Below, in pieces: positions 33,695 to 43,730 of a stretch of 64,000 nucleotides of DNA. This DNA is from Curtobacterium sp. TC1 (GTDB lineage Bacteria > Actinomycetota > Actinomycetes > Actinomycetales > Microbacteriaceae). Below the pieces are notes generated by a model, which was given only the letters and a program-made list of their open reading frames with translations, was not told the DNA's origin and made no database searches. Positions within the stretch are counted from its first letter, which is position 1; every line of letters begins with the position of its first letter. Location of the stretch: the NCBI RefSeq assembly GCF_019844075.1, contig NZ_CP081964.1, positions 620,001 through 684,000 of the forward strand, read 5' to 3'. Both the position numbers and the translations under genes were made by a program.

Positions 33695-33740
33695 GGTACA
33701 CCCAGAACGGGGTACAGGCGAGTCCCCCAGAGTGAGGACA
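33695..33740. promoter_or_regulatory. Two CCC..GGGG dyads upstream of the glycosyltransferase operon
   Basis: GGTACACCCAGAACGGGGTA begins at 33695, and AGTCCCCCAGAGTGAGGACA spans 33721-33740. They share CCCAGA 25 bases apart, a spacing that would put two bound dimers on roughly the same DNA face. Similar dyads occur upstream of other envelope genes in the window. Confidence 0.45.
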
Positions 33741-33916
33741 TCTACGCATCTCGTGAATGGGGGTGCCGCCGCGTCGAACCCGAATCGACACGCCGGCACC
33801 CACCGTGACCGCCCCACCCGAGGGAGGTCACCTTCGCTTGGTGCCAAAGCTCCGCGCGGATCTCGTCCGCAACGGAGTTGCTGACTCGACGACCCAATCA
33901 GGCGACTCGCCTCGTT

Positions 33917-33937
33917 GGTATCCCCCAAACGGGGAAC
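33917..33937. promoter_or_regulatory. CCCC..GGGG dyad
   Basis: GGTATCCCCCAAACGGGGAA begins at 33917 and has the same layout as the dyads at 33695-33740, near the middle of the divergent region. Confidence 0.42.
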
Positions 33938-34120
33938 GCGCGTTCTCCGGATGGCGGCAGGGCCGCTCCCGTCGATTTCCGCGTACCTGTGCGCCCGGAG
34001 AGCGGCACGTCCGTACCGTCTCGTGAGCTACCCCGCGCCGCCCAGCTGCGGGGGCCCGATCCCTGTTCCGGGCTGGCATCGTCGCGGACCGCCCCGCCGA
34101 ACCCGACGTCGTCGTAGCGC

Positions 34121-34163
34121 GAGGGCGCCTGCTCCTCGACCCGAACGAGGAGCAGACGCCCTC
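34121..34163. terminator. Strong orphan hairpin in the glgX leader
   Basis: GAGGGCG-C-CTGCTCCTCG (34121-34138) pairs with CGAGGAGCAG-A-CGCCCTC (34146-34163), leaving only one mismatch. It lies 113 bases before the glgX start with no gene ending ahead of it on either strand. It may be an attenuator or the terminator of a small RNA. Confidence 0.55.
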
Positions 34164-34276
34164 GGTCACCGTCCGGTGTCCGTCGAGGCGGACGCAGTTG
34201 TCCGGTCTGCGCATCCATGCCTGCCGGGGTACGTGCGCGAGCCGGGACCACAGCGGCCGCCCGGTACAACGACACC

Positions 34277-36295
<2,019 letters not shown>

Positions 36296-36301
36296 CACGG
36301 T

Positions 36302-36349
36302 TCCGGTCGCCGGACACCGACCCGGTGGGGTCGACGGTCGGCGACCGGA
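36302..36349 (+). terminator. Hairpin after glgX
   Basis: TCCGGTCGCCG (36302-36312) pairs perfectly with CGGCGACCGGA (36339-36349) across a 26-base loop that can fold further. It starts 7 bases after the glgX stop. Confidence 0.5.
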
Positions 36350-36368
36350 GCTGGTCTCCGTTCGACTC

Positions 36369-37730
36369 ATGGGGACTGACGACGTGGCCGGGCATCAGCG
36401 GCGGGAGCGGAACCGGTGGTGGCTCTGGTGCGCCGGCGGGTTCGTCCTGTCGCTCGGGCTGCTGCTCGTGCTGGGACGGTGGTTCGCGGTGAGCGCCGGG
36501 GTCCTGGGCGGCTGGTTCGTGCTCGCGACGTCGGCATGGTCACTTCCCGGTGGCCGTCCGCGCCTGGGCCGCCCCGTCGCCACGTTCGCGCTGTCGACGA
36601 TCACGCTCATCGGAGCGAGCTTGCTGGTCGGTGCCATCGTGCCGAACCGGGGCGACGGTGACCTGCGCGTCGAGGGCATCGTCCTCGGGGCAGGGCTCAC
36701 CGCGATCGGTGCGACGTGGGGGATCGTCGTCACGAAGCGGTCCTCGCGGCGGCAGGTCGATGCCGAGGTGGAGCGGTTCCGACGTGAGCAGGAGGCAGCG
36801 GTCGCGGACCGACCTCGTCAGGCTCGGTCCCGGCGCACCGGACGGACCGGCACCGCGGAGGCGTCAGCCGGGACCGGCGCTCGCCGGATCGCGATCACCG
36901 TCACGTCGTCGTCGTGCGCAATGTCCTCGGCCCGCGCGGACAGCGCCGCCACGAGCGCAGTGGGCTCGGACCCGCAGGCCCGCGCAAGGTCGGCCACCGC
37001 GTCGACGGTGTCCTCGCGCCCGCCGAACAGGTCGAGCACGCCGTCACTGAACGAGATGAGCAGGTCGCCGGCGTCGAGGAACCCCTCGGTCGTCGCCCAC
37101 TCGTCGCGGAGCCCCATCCCGAGCGGGAGGTCGCTCGACCGGAGCCGGTCCACGGTGCCGTCCGACCGGAGCACCAGGCTCAATCCGTGGCCCGCGTCCG
37201 CCCACCGGAAGGTGCCGTCGGTCGAGATGCGCGCGTGGAACAGCGTGGTGAACGTCACGTCGGTCACGCTGGCCTCGGCGGCCAGCCCGTCGGCTGCGCG
37301 GAGGAGGGCCTCGGACGGGTCGTCCACGGTGCGGGCACTGCGGACCGTGGCGCGCACGGCCGCCGCGATGAGCCCGGCCCCGACACCCTTGCCCATCACG
37401 TCCCCGAGGGTGACGGCGATCCCGGTGTTCGTCTCGTACCAGTCGAAGAAGTCACCACCGACCGACTTCGCCGGCAGACAGGCGCCCGCCACCGCGACGT
37501 CGGCGCCCAGGTGGCCGGTCGACGTCGGGAGCAGGGACCGCTGGACGGTGGCAGCCCGCTCGATCTCCGCGCGGACGCGCTCCTCACCCAGCCGGGCAGC
37601 GCGGACGTTGCGCCGCGCTCGCCGCGAGAGCTCCTGCACGACCGCCGCGACCGTTCCGAACACGATGACGGTGACACCGAGGCGGACGAGCTCGCTCGCA
37701 CCGGGGACGTTCGTCGGCGTCAGGAAGTAG
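36369..37730 (+). CDS. Four-helix membrane protein; frame stays open far into the next gene's antisense strand
   Basis: From the ATG at 36369 the first 150 residues look real: four membrane helices (WLWCAGGFVLSLGLLLVLG, VLGGWFVLATSAW, TFALSTITLIGASLLVGAIV, IVLGAGLTAIGATWGIVV) and a charged tail (SSRRQVDAEVERFRREQEAA). The family is not recognised. The frame then has no stop until 37730, running opposite the phosphatase gene (36818-38116), where it turns Ser/Arg-rich and unlike a protein. The true end is probably near 36820. Either the stop was lost or the two genes overlap greatly. Only the first part is supported. Confidence 0.45.
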   Translation: MGTDDVAGHQRRERNRWWLWCAGGFVLSLGLLLVLGRWFAVSAGVLGGWFVLATSAWSLPGGRPRLGRPVATFALSTITLIGASLLVGAIVPNRGDGDLRVEGIVLGAGLTAIGATWGIVVTKRSSRRQVDAEVERFRREQEAAVADRPRQARSRRTGRTGTAEASAGTGARRIAITVTSSSCAMSSARADSAATSAVGSDPQARARSATASTVSSRPPNRSSTPSLNEMSRSPASRNPSVVAHSSRSPIPSGRSLDRSRSTVPSDRSTRLNPWPASAHRKVPSVEMRAWNSVVNVTSVTLASAASPSAARRRASDGSSTVRALRTVARTAAAMSPAPTPLPITSPRVTAIPVFVSYQSKKSPPTDFAGRQAPATATSAPRWPVDVGSRDRWTVAARSISARTRSSPSRAARTLRRARRESSCTTAATVPNTMTVTPRRTSSLAPGTFVGVRK

Positions 37731-38116
37731 GGCGCCATGATCACGAGCGTCACTCCCAGCGCCGCGTACACGACGGTCAGGCGCCCACGGAGGGACCCGC
37801 ACCAGACGACCGGCAGGACGGCGAGCGAGGTGAAGACCGAGGCACCTGCGCCTGTGCTCGTCCGGAACAGCGCGATCGCCACGAAGTCGAGCACCAGCAA
37901 CGCCGGCACGAGTCCGACGGCGTGGGGGAGCGCGAGTGCCAGGGCAGCAACGATCGTCGCGACCCCGGTGACCGCCAGGCTCCCGACGAACAGGCTGCCG
38001 TCCGTCACCTCGAGCGACGGCACCGTGATCGAGAGGACCGCACTGAGCGCCAGCAGCCCGCTGAGCGGAGCCTGCCGCGCGAGGGGGCTCTCGAAGACGC
38101 TGGTTGTGCGAGACAT
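36818..38116 (-). CDS. Membrane-anchored PP2C-type (SpoIIE/RsbU) serine phosphatase
   Basis: The 432-residue protein has about six membrane helices in residues 18-165, then a coiled linker (RRNVRAARLGEERVRAEIERAATVQRSLLP). The SpoIIE phosphatase domain has metal-binding motifs VGGDFFDWYE, LGDVMGKGVGAGLIAA, WADAGHGLSLVL, FSDGVLDLFGG and DDDVTVIAIRR. Such proteins dephosphorylate anti-anti-sigma factors, or otherwise signal through partner-switching modules. No anti-sigma or STAS gene lies nearby. It converges with the membrane protein gene upstream and is codirectional with the CPBP gene behind it. Confidence 0.92.
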   Translation of the reverse strand: MSRTTSVFESPLARQAPLSGLLALSAVLSITVPSLEVTDGSLFVGSLAVTGVATIVAALALALPHAVGLVPALLVLDFVAIALFRTSTGAGASVFTSLAVLPVVWCGSLRGRLTVVYAALGVTLVIMAPYFLTPTNVPGASELVRLGVTVIVFGTVAAVVQELSRRARRNVRAARLGEERVRAEIERAATVQRSLLPTSTGHLGADVAVAGACLPAKSVGGDFFDWYETNTGIAVTLGDVMGKGVGAGLIAAAVRATVRSARTVDDPSEALLRAADGLAAEASVTDVTFTTLFHARISTDGTFRWADAGHGLSLVLRSDGTVDRLRSSDLPLGMGLRDEWATTEGFLDAGDLLISFSDGVLDLFGGREDTVDAVADLARACGSEPTALVAALSARAEDIAHDDDVTVIAIRRAPVPADASAVPVRPVRRDRA

Positions 38117-38162
38117 TCGAGGAGGACGTTACCGGTCGATGCGTCTGCCGGTGCGATCGATG

Positions 38163-38885
38163 TCAGCGCGGCCAGGTGAGCACGACGGCCACGGTGTTGA
38201 ACAGGACGTGCGCCAGGACCGCCCCGCCGATGCGTCCGGTCATCGCGACGAGCGTCCCCGTCAGCAGACCGAGCACGAACGTCGTCACGAAGACCTCGAA
38301 GCCCGCGACCGACGACGCGGGCGTGCTGATCGCCAGGTGCATCAGCGCGAACGCGAACGCGGTCACCAGCACCGCCAGGAACCGCGTGCGCGGCGTCAGC
38401 TCGGCCGACAACCGGCGCTGCATGACACCGCGGAACACGATCTCCTCGAGCACCGGACTGACCAGGCACACCCCGATCGCCGAGACCACGAGCAGCAGCA
38501 CGTCCGGCGTGCCGAGGGTCGGCTGCGGCGTCAGCCCGGTCACACCGAAGAACGCGACGGACAGCACGGCGTCGAGCCCGCGGCAGACGATGACGATGCC
38601 GATGGCCGCGACGGCATCGGCCCACCCGAGCCCGAGCCGCCGCACGAGGGCAGCCGGAGCGGACTTCCGGAGCACCCACCCGACACCGAGCGCGAGCGGG
38701 ACCCACACGGCCAGGTCGGCGACCAGCACCTGCGCGACCGGGGAGGGCAGACCCCCAGTCCGGGCGACGCCCCCGACGATCCGGGACAGCAGCACGGCGA
38801 CCAGGAGGGCGACCACGATGACCTGCAGGTCCCGCACCGCCGAGGGAGGGCGGGCGGCGGTCGGCGCGTCCGGTTCGGGCTGCAT
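38163..38885 (-). CDS. CPBP-family intramembrane metalloprotease
   Basis: The 240-residue protein has seven or eight hydrophobic helices and the CPBP motifs VLEEIVFRGVMQRRL (EExxxR), AFALMHLAI (FxxxH) and GAVLAHVLFNTVAV (HxxxN). All three metal-binding motifs are intact, unlike the broken gene at 16541-17514. It is an intramembrane protease or processing enzyme with unknown substrate. A TACGGT box lies six bases before the ATG, the leaderless pattern. It is divergent from the exopolysaccharide locus, sharing a gap of about 160 bases. Confidence 0.9.
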   Translation of the reverse strand: MQPEPDAPTAARPPSAVRDLQVIVVALLVAVLLSRIVGGVARTGGLPSPVAQVLVADLAVWVPLALGVGWVLRKSAPAALVRRLGLGWADAVAAIGIVIVCRGLDAVLSVAFFGVTGLTPQPTLGTPDVLLLVVSAIGVCLVSPVLEEIVFRGVMQRRLSAELTPRTRFLAVLVTAFAFALMHLAISTPASSVAGFEVFVTTFVLGLLTGTLVAMTGRIGGAVLAHVLFNTVAVVLTWPR

Positions 38886-38891
38886 GTCGCC

Positions 38892-38897
38892 ACCGTA
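38892..38897 (-). promoter_or_regulatory. Leaderless -10 box of the CPBP gene
   Basis: TACGGT on the minus strand, six bases before the ATG at 38885. Confidence 0.4.
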
Positions 38898-39044
38898 CGG
38901 GACGCAGAACGAGACTCGACGTCGCGCGACCCCGAGCGCGTCTCATCGGTGTGGCAGTATTTCCCTGCCGAACGCTGGGACGATCCCGGTCGACCTGCGA
39001 CAGGGACTCTGCAGGGCGCGGCGACTTCCGGGGAAGGGTGCCGC

Positions 39045-40487
39045 GTGGAGCTACGCGACTACATAGCGGTCTTGCGCAAGGGATGGGTCTTCATCCTGGT
39101 GCTGGCACTGGTCGGGGTCGCGGCCGCGGCCGGCTTCTCCCTGGTGAAGAAGCCGGTCTACGCAGCATCTGCGCAGGTCTTCGTCTCCACGGAGACGTCC
39201 GGCAGCGCGAGCGACCTGGCGCAGGGCAACACGTTCACCCAGCAGCGCGTGCTGACGTACTCGAACCTGGTGTCGACGCCCATCGTCCTGTTGCCGGTCA
39301 TCTCGTCGCTCAAGCTCGACATGAACGCCGACCAGCTCGCGACCATGGTGTCGGCGACGGCGCCGACGAGCACCACCCTCATCTCCATCTCGGTGGAGGG
39401 CACCGATCCGGTGCAGGCCGCGAACATCGCGAACGCGACCTCGCAGAGCCTGACCAACGTCGTTCAGGACATCGAGGCCACCGACGCGAGCGGCAAGAGC
39501 ACGGTCAAGCTCACCCGCGTCAAGCAGGCGGACGTCCCGAGCACCCCGGTCAGTCCGAACGTGCCCGTCAACGTCGCACTCGGCCTGCTCGTCGGGCTCG
39601 CACTCGGCATCGGGATCGCCGTGCTGCGCGAGACCCTGGACAACCGTGTCCGCACCGAGCTCGACGTCGAGAAGATCAGCGACAAGCCGGTCATCGGCGG
39701 GATCGCCTACGACGCCAAGGCCGCCGAGCGTCCGCTCATCGTGCAGGTCGACCCCCGCAGCCCCCGTGCCGAGTCCTTCCGGACGCTCCGCACGAACCTC
39801 CAGTTCCTCGACATCGGCACGGGCGCTCGGACCTTCGTCATGACGTCGTCGATGCAGTCCGAAGGCAAGAGCACGACCGTGGCGAACCTCGCGATCGCCC
39901 TGGACAGCGCCGGCTTCCGGGTCATCCTGATCGACGCCGATCTGCGCCGCCCCCGCGTCGCCGAGTACATGGACGTCGAGGGCAACGCCGGCCTCACCGA
40001 CGTGCTCATCGGTCGTGCCGACCTCGAGGACGTCGCACACCCGTGGGGGCGCGGCAAGCTCGTGGTCCTGCCCGCCGGACCGATCCCGCCGAACCCGTCG
40101 GAACTCCTCGGCTCGCGCGCCATGCAGGACCTGATCGAACGCCTCGAGCAGCAGTTCGACTACGTGCTGTTCGACGCGCCGCCGCTGCTCCCGGTGACCG
40201 ACGCGGCGATCCTGGCGAAGAAGGCATCGGGCGCGATCATCGCGGTCGCCTCGGGCCACACCCACAAGGGGCAACTGGCGGCAGCCATCGCATCGCTCGA
40301 GAACGTCGGCGCCCCGATCTCCGGCTTCGTCATCACCAAGATGCCCGTCAAGGGTCCCGGCGCCTACGGGTACGGCCGGTACGGGTACGGCTACGGCTAC
40401 GGCCAGGACGACGGCGCCACCGCATCGGTGACGCCGCCGAAGCAACCCGGCAAGAAGCTCGGCGTGCTCCGTCGCGCCGGACGCTGA
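39045..40487 (+). CDS. Polysaccharide chain-length / tyrosine autokinase (Wzc-like)
   Basis: The 480-residue protein fuses a Wzz domain (helices at about 16-36 and 175-195, extracellular part between) to a BY-kinase. Walker A is SSMQSEGKST (about 268-277), Walker A' VILIDADLRRP (about 293-303) and Walker B YVLFDAPPLLPVTDA (about 373). The tyrosine-rich tail (GYGRYGYGYGYGQ, about 443-455) is the autophosphorylation cluster. It controls polymer length and export at the membrane. The GTG follows GGGAAGGG. It heads the exopolysaccharide locus; an AGTATT-like -10 at about 38956-38962 could serve it. Confidence 0.93.
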   Translation: MELRDYIAVLRKGWVFILVLALVGVAAAAGFSLVKKPVYAASAQVFVSTETSGSASDLAQGNTFTQQRVLTYSNLVSTPIVLLPVISSLKLDMNADQLATMVSATAPTSTTLISISVEGTDPVQAANIANATSQSLTNVVQDIEATDASGKSTVKLTRVKQADVPSTPVSPNVPVNVALGLLVGLALGIGIAVLRETLDNRVRTELDVEKISDKPVIGGIAYDAKAAERPLIVQVDPRSPRAESFRTLRTNLQFLDIGTGARTFVMTSSMQSEGKSTTVANLAIALDSAGFRVILIDADLRRPRVAEYMDVEGNAGLTDVLIGRADLEDVAHPWGRGKLVVLPAGPIPPNPSELLGSRAMQDLIERLEQQFDYVLFDAPPLLPVTDAAILAKKASGAIIAVASGHTHKGQLAAAIASLENVGAPISGFVITKMPVKGPGAYGYGRYGYGYGYGQDDGATASVTPPKQPGKKLGVLRRAGR

Positions 40488-40501
40488 ACGGAGCCGCGAC
40501 C

Positions 40502-41449
40502 ATGAAGACCCGCCGGGGGACCCGAAGCCTCGGCCGCGCGCTGCCCCGAACCACACTCATCGTGGTGGCGGCAGTCGTGGTGGTGCTGGTCGCGATCGAC
40601 GTCGTGCTCGTCTCCCTCGCCCTGGGGCGCACCGCGCCGGAGCAGAACGGGCCAGCGGGCCCGATCCCCACGTTCACGAGCACACCCGACACGACCGAGA
40701 CGCCGCGCGCGAGCGCGTCTTCTGACGCAGACTCCGCAGCCACCGCTCAGCGGGGGCGGCGTCTGTTGGCAGCCGTGGACGACCGGGAGGCATGGCGTGC
40801 GTCCGGCGGGTCGTGCGGCGGCCCCCGGCCGGTGCTGGAACACACCGTGGACGGCGGGTCGACGTGGGTCCCGGTGGGACTCGGGACGGATGTCGGATCG
40901 CTCATGGCGATCCGGGCCTCCAGTGCGGAGCTCTCGATCCTGGCGGGCGTCGGTGATGACTGCACCACGACGGCGCGGACCAGCACCGATGCGGGCGTGA
41001 CGTGGAACGCTGGGACACCCGGCGCCGCAGGCGCCGGGATCAGCACCGACGGTGTGGTGCTCGCGAGCGGGACGATCCAGGCCCCGTGCGCGGACCCGAT
41101 CGAGGCGTTCCAGGGGGAGCGGACGTCGGTCGTGATCTGCGACGGACAGCTCGAGTGGCGGGCCGGCACGGACGCCTGGGTGGACGTACCGATGGGCGGC
41201 GTGCGCTCGATCGCGGTCGACGGTGGCGAGTACACCCTGGCCCGCGTGGACGTGGCGTCCTGCTCCGGCGTGCAACTCGTGACCATGCCCGCGGCGGACG
41301 TGACCCCCAGCACCGCGGTTTCGCCGGTGGGCTGCGCCGAGGGTGCCGACTCCGACGGCACCGTCACGATCGACCGCGCCGGACAGGACGTGTGGCTGTG
41401 GGACGGCGAGACGGTCAGGGTCTCGAGTGACGGCGGTGCGTCGTGGTGA
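40502..41449 (+). CDS. Membrane-anchored extracytoplasmic protein with Asp-box-like repeats
   Basis: The 315-residue protein has one N-terminal membrane helix (TLIVVAAVVVVLVAIDVVLVS), a Pro/Thr/Ser-rich linker and an exported domain. That domain contains sialidase/BNR-like turns (TVDGGSTWVPV, STDAGVTWNAG, SSDGGASW) and several cysteines. Such repeats form beta-propellers that bind glycans. I infer a polymer-binding or assembly role from its place between the autokinase (15 bases upstream) and the initiating sugar transferase (8 bases downstream). No catalytic residues can be assigned. Confidence 0.7.
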   Translation: MKTRRGTRSLGRALPRTTLIVVAAVVVVLVAIDVVLVSLALGRTAPEQNGPAGPIPTFTSTPDTTETPRASASSDADSAATAQRGRRLLAAVDDREAWRASGGSCGGPRPVLEHTVDGGSTWVPVGLGTDVGSLMAIRASSAELSILAGVGDDCTTTARTSTDAGVTWNAGTPGAAGAGISTDGVVLASGTIQAPCADPIEAFQGERTSVVICDGQLEWRAGTDAWVDVPMGGVRSIAVDGGEYTLARVDVASCSGVQLVTMPAADVTPSTAVSPVGCAEGADSDGTVTIDRAGQDVWLWDGETVRVSSDGGASW

Positions 41450-41456
41450 TGCGACC

Positions 41457-42923
41457 ATGACGGCGGACGCGCTCCGCGCACCGAGCGTGGTCGGGGCCGG
41501 TGACGAGTGGAGCCGCTCGTACTCGCGCCGGGTGCTCATCACGGATCTGCTGGCGCTGATCTGGGTGGTCTTCGGCGTGCAGATCGCCTGGCTGGGGATC
41601 GAGTCGAACCTCGCCACCAACACCGCGGACCTCCGGCTCAGCTACTCGGCCATCTCGATCGTCGTGATCGTGGTGTGGATGAGCGCGCTCGCCCTGTACG
41701 ACACCCGCGGTGCGCGAGTCATCGGCGTCGGGAGCACGGAGTACCGCCTGGTCGCGGACTCCAGCGTGCGGGTGTTCGGACTGCTCGCGATCGCGGCGTT
41801 CCTGCTGCACGTCGATCTCGCCCGCGGGTACGTGCTCATCGCCTTCCCGATCGGGATCCTGGTGCTGCTGTTGTCCCGGTGGATGTGGCGGCAGTGGTTG
41901 GTCGCCCAGCGTCAGCAGGGTGGGTTCTCGGCGACGGTGCTGCTGGTCGGGTCACCGGCGAGTGTGCTGCACATCGGCCGAGAACTCGCTCGTTCACCCG
42001 AAGCCGGGTACCGCGTGGTGGGTGCCGTCGTGTCGACCAACCAACGCGGGCCGTTGTCGGGCTCGACGATCCGGAGCCACGGCGGGTTCAATGACGTCGG
42101 CTCGGCACTGCGCGAGACCGGTGCCGACACCGTCGTGATCACGAGCTCCGACGACCTGCCGCCGGAGCGGGTCCGCGAACTCAGCTGGTCGCTCGAGCCC
42201 GGCCGGCAGCACCTGGTCGTCGCACCGAGCCTGACCGACATCGGAGGTCCGCGCATCCACACGCGGCCCGTGCAGGGGCTCCCGCTCATCCACGTCGAGA
42301 CGCCGACGTACTCTGGGCGCAAGCTCTACACGAAGCGTGCCTTCGACCTGGTCGGTGCAGCGCTGCTCGTCATCGTCCTGTCGCCGCTGCTGCTCGTGCT
42401 GACCGCGCTGGTGAAGACCACCACTCCGGGTCCGGTCTTCTTCCGCCAGGAGCGAGTCGGCCTGAACGGCGGTACCTTCCGGATGATCAAGTTCCGATCG
42501 ATGGTCGTCGATGCCGAAGATCGCCTGCAGGAGCTCAGCGCCCTGGACCGGGCGGAGGGGAACGACGTCCTGTTCAAGATGCGGAACGACCCACGCGTCA
42601 CCCGGGTCGGTGGATTCATGCGGCGGTACAGCCTCGACGAGGTGCCGCAGCTGTTCAACGTCCTCGCCGGCAGCATGTCGCTCGTCGGTCCACGTCCTCC
42701 GCTCGCCCGCGAGGTCCTGCGCTACGACACGCACGTCCACCGTCGGTTCCTGGTGAAGCCGGGCATGACCGGTCTGTGGCAGGTCAGCGGTCGGTCCGAC
42801 CTGTCGTGGGAGGATTCGGTGCGGTTGGACCTGTACTACGTGGAAAACTGGTCGATCCTCGGGGACCTCGTGGTGCTGTGGCGGACGCTCAAGGCGATCT
42901 CGGCGAGCCGAGGTGCGTACTAG
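41457..42923 (+). CDS. Undecaprenyl-phosphate sugar phosphotransferase (WbaP/CpsE-like)
   Basis: The 488-residue protein has five N-terminal membrane helices, a central CoA-binding-like domain (ATVLLVGSPASVLHIGREL) and the C-terminal bacterial sugar transferase domain. That domain has KRAFDLVGAALLVIVLSPLL, PGPVFFRQERVGLNGGTFRMIKFRSMVVDAE, DEVPQLFNVLAGSMSLVGPRPP, and KPGMTGLWQVSGRSDLSWE. It transfers the first sugar-1-phosphate onto undecaprenyl phosphate and so starts the repeat unit. It lies behind the autokinase and directly abuts the next gene. Confidence 0.94.
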   Translation: MTADALRAPSVVGAGDEWSRSYSRRVLITDLLALIWVVFGVQIAWLGIESNLATNTADLRLSYSAISIVVIVVWMSALALYDTRGARVIGVGSTEYRLVADSSVRVFGLLAIAAFLLHVDLARGYVLIAFPIGILVLLLSRWMWRQWLVAQRQQGGFSATVLLVGSPASVLHIGRELARSPEAGYRVVGAVVSTNQRGPLSGSTIRSHGGFNDVGSALRETGADTVVITSSDDLPPERVRELSWSLEPGRQHLVVAPSLTDIGGPRIHTRPVQGLPLIHVETPTYSGRKLYTKRAFDLVGAALLVIVLSPLLLVLTALVKTTTPGPVFFRQERVGLNGGTFRMIKFRSMVVDAEDRLQELSALDRAEGNDVLFKMRNDPRVTRVGGFMRRYSLDEVPQLFNVLAGSMSLVGPRPPLAREVLRYDTHVHRRFLVKPGMTGLWQVSGRSDLSWEDSVRLDLYYVENWSILGDLVVLWRTLKAISASRGAY

Positions 42924-43730
42924 ATGGGCTCCGGAGGACGACTAGGCGCGGACGATGCGTCTAACCGAAGCCGCCGCGACGCCATCCTCGCCGTTCCCCG
43001 GGTCCGCACTGCCGGCGTGCCGTTGGTGGCGCGACCTGCACCGGAGGTCATCGATGGTCTCCGTCGGTGTGCTTCCGGTTTGCGGGGCCCCGGAATCCCG
43101 GTCCACTTCGTCAACGCTTACACGGTGTCGCTGACCTCCGACGCCCGCTACCTCGCGCTTTTCCAGTCGGGGGGACTGAACATCGCCGACGGGACCCCAC
43201 TCGCTTGGATCGCCCGTCGCAGAGCGCCTGACGTCGCACACCTGCGTGGGCCGGACGCGTTCCGCGAGTTGCTCGCGTCCGATCCGAGGCACGGTCTGCG
43301 GCACTTCCTCCTGGGCGGAACCGAGGAATCTCTCGAACGGCTCAGACTCGCCGTGGCACGCGACTACCCCGACACGACGGTCGTCGGATCATTCAGTCCG
43401 CCGTTCCGGCCCCTGAGGCAGGCGGATCACGACGAGATCGACGTCCTGATCAAGGACGCTGGCGCGAACGTGGTCTGGGTCGGCATCGGGACCCCGAAGC
43501 AGGACTACGAGACGGTCCGCCTCGCGAAGGTGCACCCCGCGGTCGTTCTCGCCGTCGGCGCGGCGTTCAACTTCGTTTCCGGCGAGGTCGTCGAGGCACC
43601 GCTCCTGTGGCGTCGGACCGGACTCGAGTGGCTCTACCGGCTGGCTCGCGAGCCCCGGCGTCTCTGGGGACGGTACGTCTTCGGCAACATCACCTTCCTG
43701 TTCCTCGTGGGGAGGCGACTGCGTGGTTGA
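42924..43730 (+). CDS. WecB/TagA/CpsF-family glycosyltransferase
   Basis: The 268-residue protein has the family hallmarks VHFVNAYTVSLTSDARYLA, GLNIADGTPLAWIARR, RGPDAF, FLLGGTEESLERL, VWVGIGTPKQD and AVGAAFNFVSGEVVEAP. It probably adds the second sugar (often ManNAc or related) to the polyprenyl-linked first sugar. Its ATG immediately follows the previous stop, and the next gene overlaps it by eight bases. The family's catalytic Thr and Asp are in NAYT and IADG here. Confidence 0.92.
   Translation: MGSGGRLGADDASNRSRRDAILAVPRVRTAGVPLVARPAPEVIDGLRRCASGLRGPGIPVHFVNAYTVSLTSDARYLALFQSGGLNIADGTPLAWIARRRAPDVAHLRGPDAFRELLASDPRHGLRHFLLGGTEESLERLRLAVARDYPDTTVVGSFSPPFRPLRQADHDEIDVLIKDAGANVVWVGIGTPKQDYETVRLAKVHPAVVLAVGAAFNFVSGEVVEAPLLWRRTGLEWLYRLAREPRRLWGRYVFGNITFLFLVGRRLRG

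Larger units (their letters stand above)
33626..34276. other. Gene-free divergent region upstream of the glycosyltransferase pair and glgX
   Basis: About 650 bases separate the two divergent start codons. No frame in it looks protein-like on either strand. It contains at least three CCCC/GGGG-type dyads (33695-33715, 33721-33740, 33917-33937) and a strong hairpin at 34121-34163. It is probably regulatory DNA, possibly with a small RNA. Confidence 0.6.

Noticed and set aside
32460..33803. N-terminal extension of the family-2 glycosyltransferase frame to 33803
   Set aside because: The extension is antisense-like Arg/Pro-rich sequence that overlaps a real membrane protein gene in another frame. 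The ATG at 32459 overlaps that gene's stop, as expected for a coupled pair.
33878..34117. A 79-codon frame ending just before the orphan hairpin
   Set aside because: The hairpin position is suggestive, but the translation has no protein-like pattern and there is no ribosome site.
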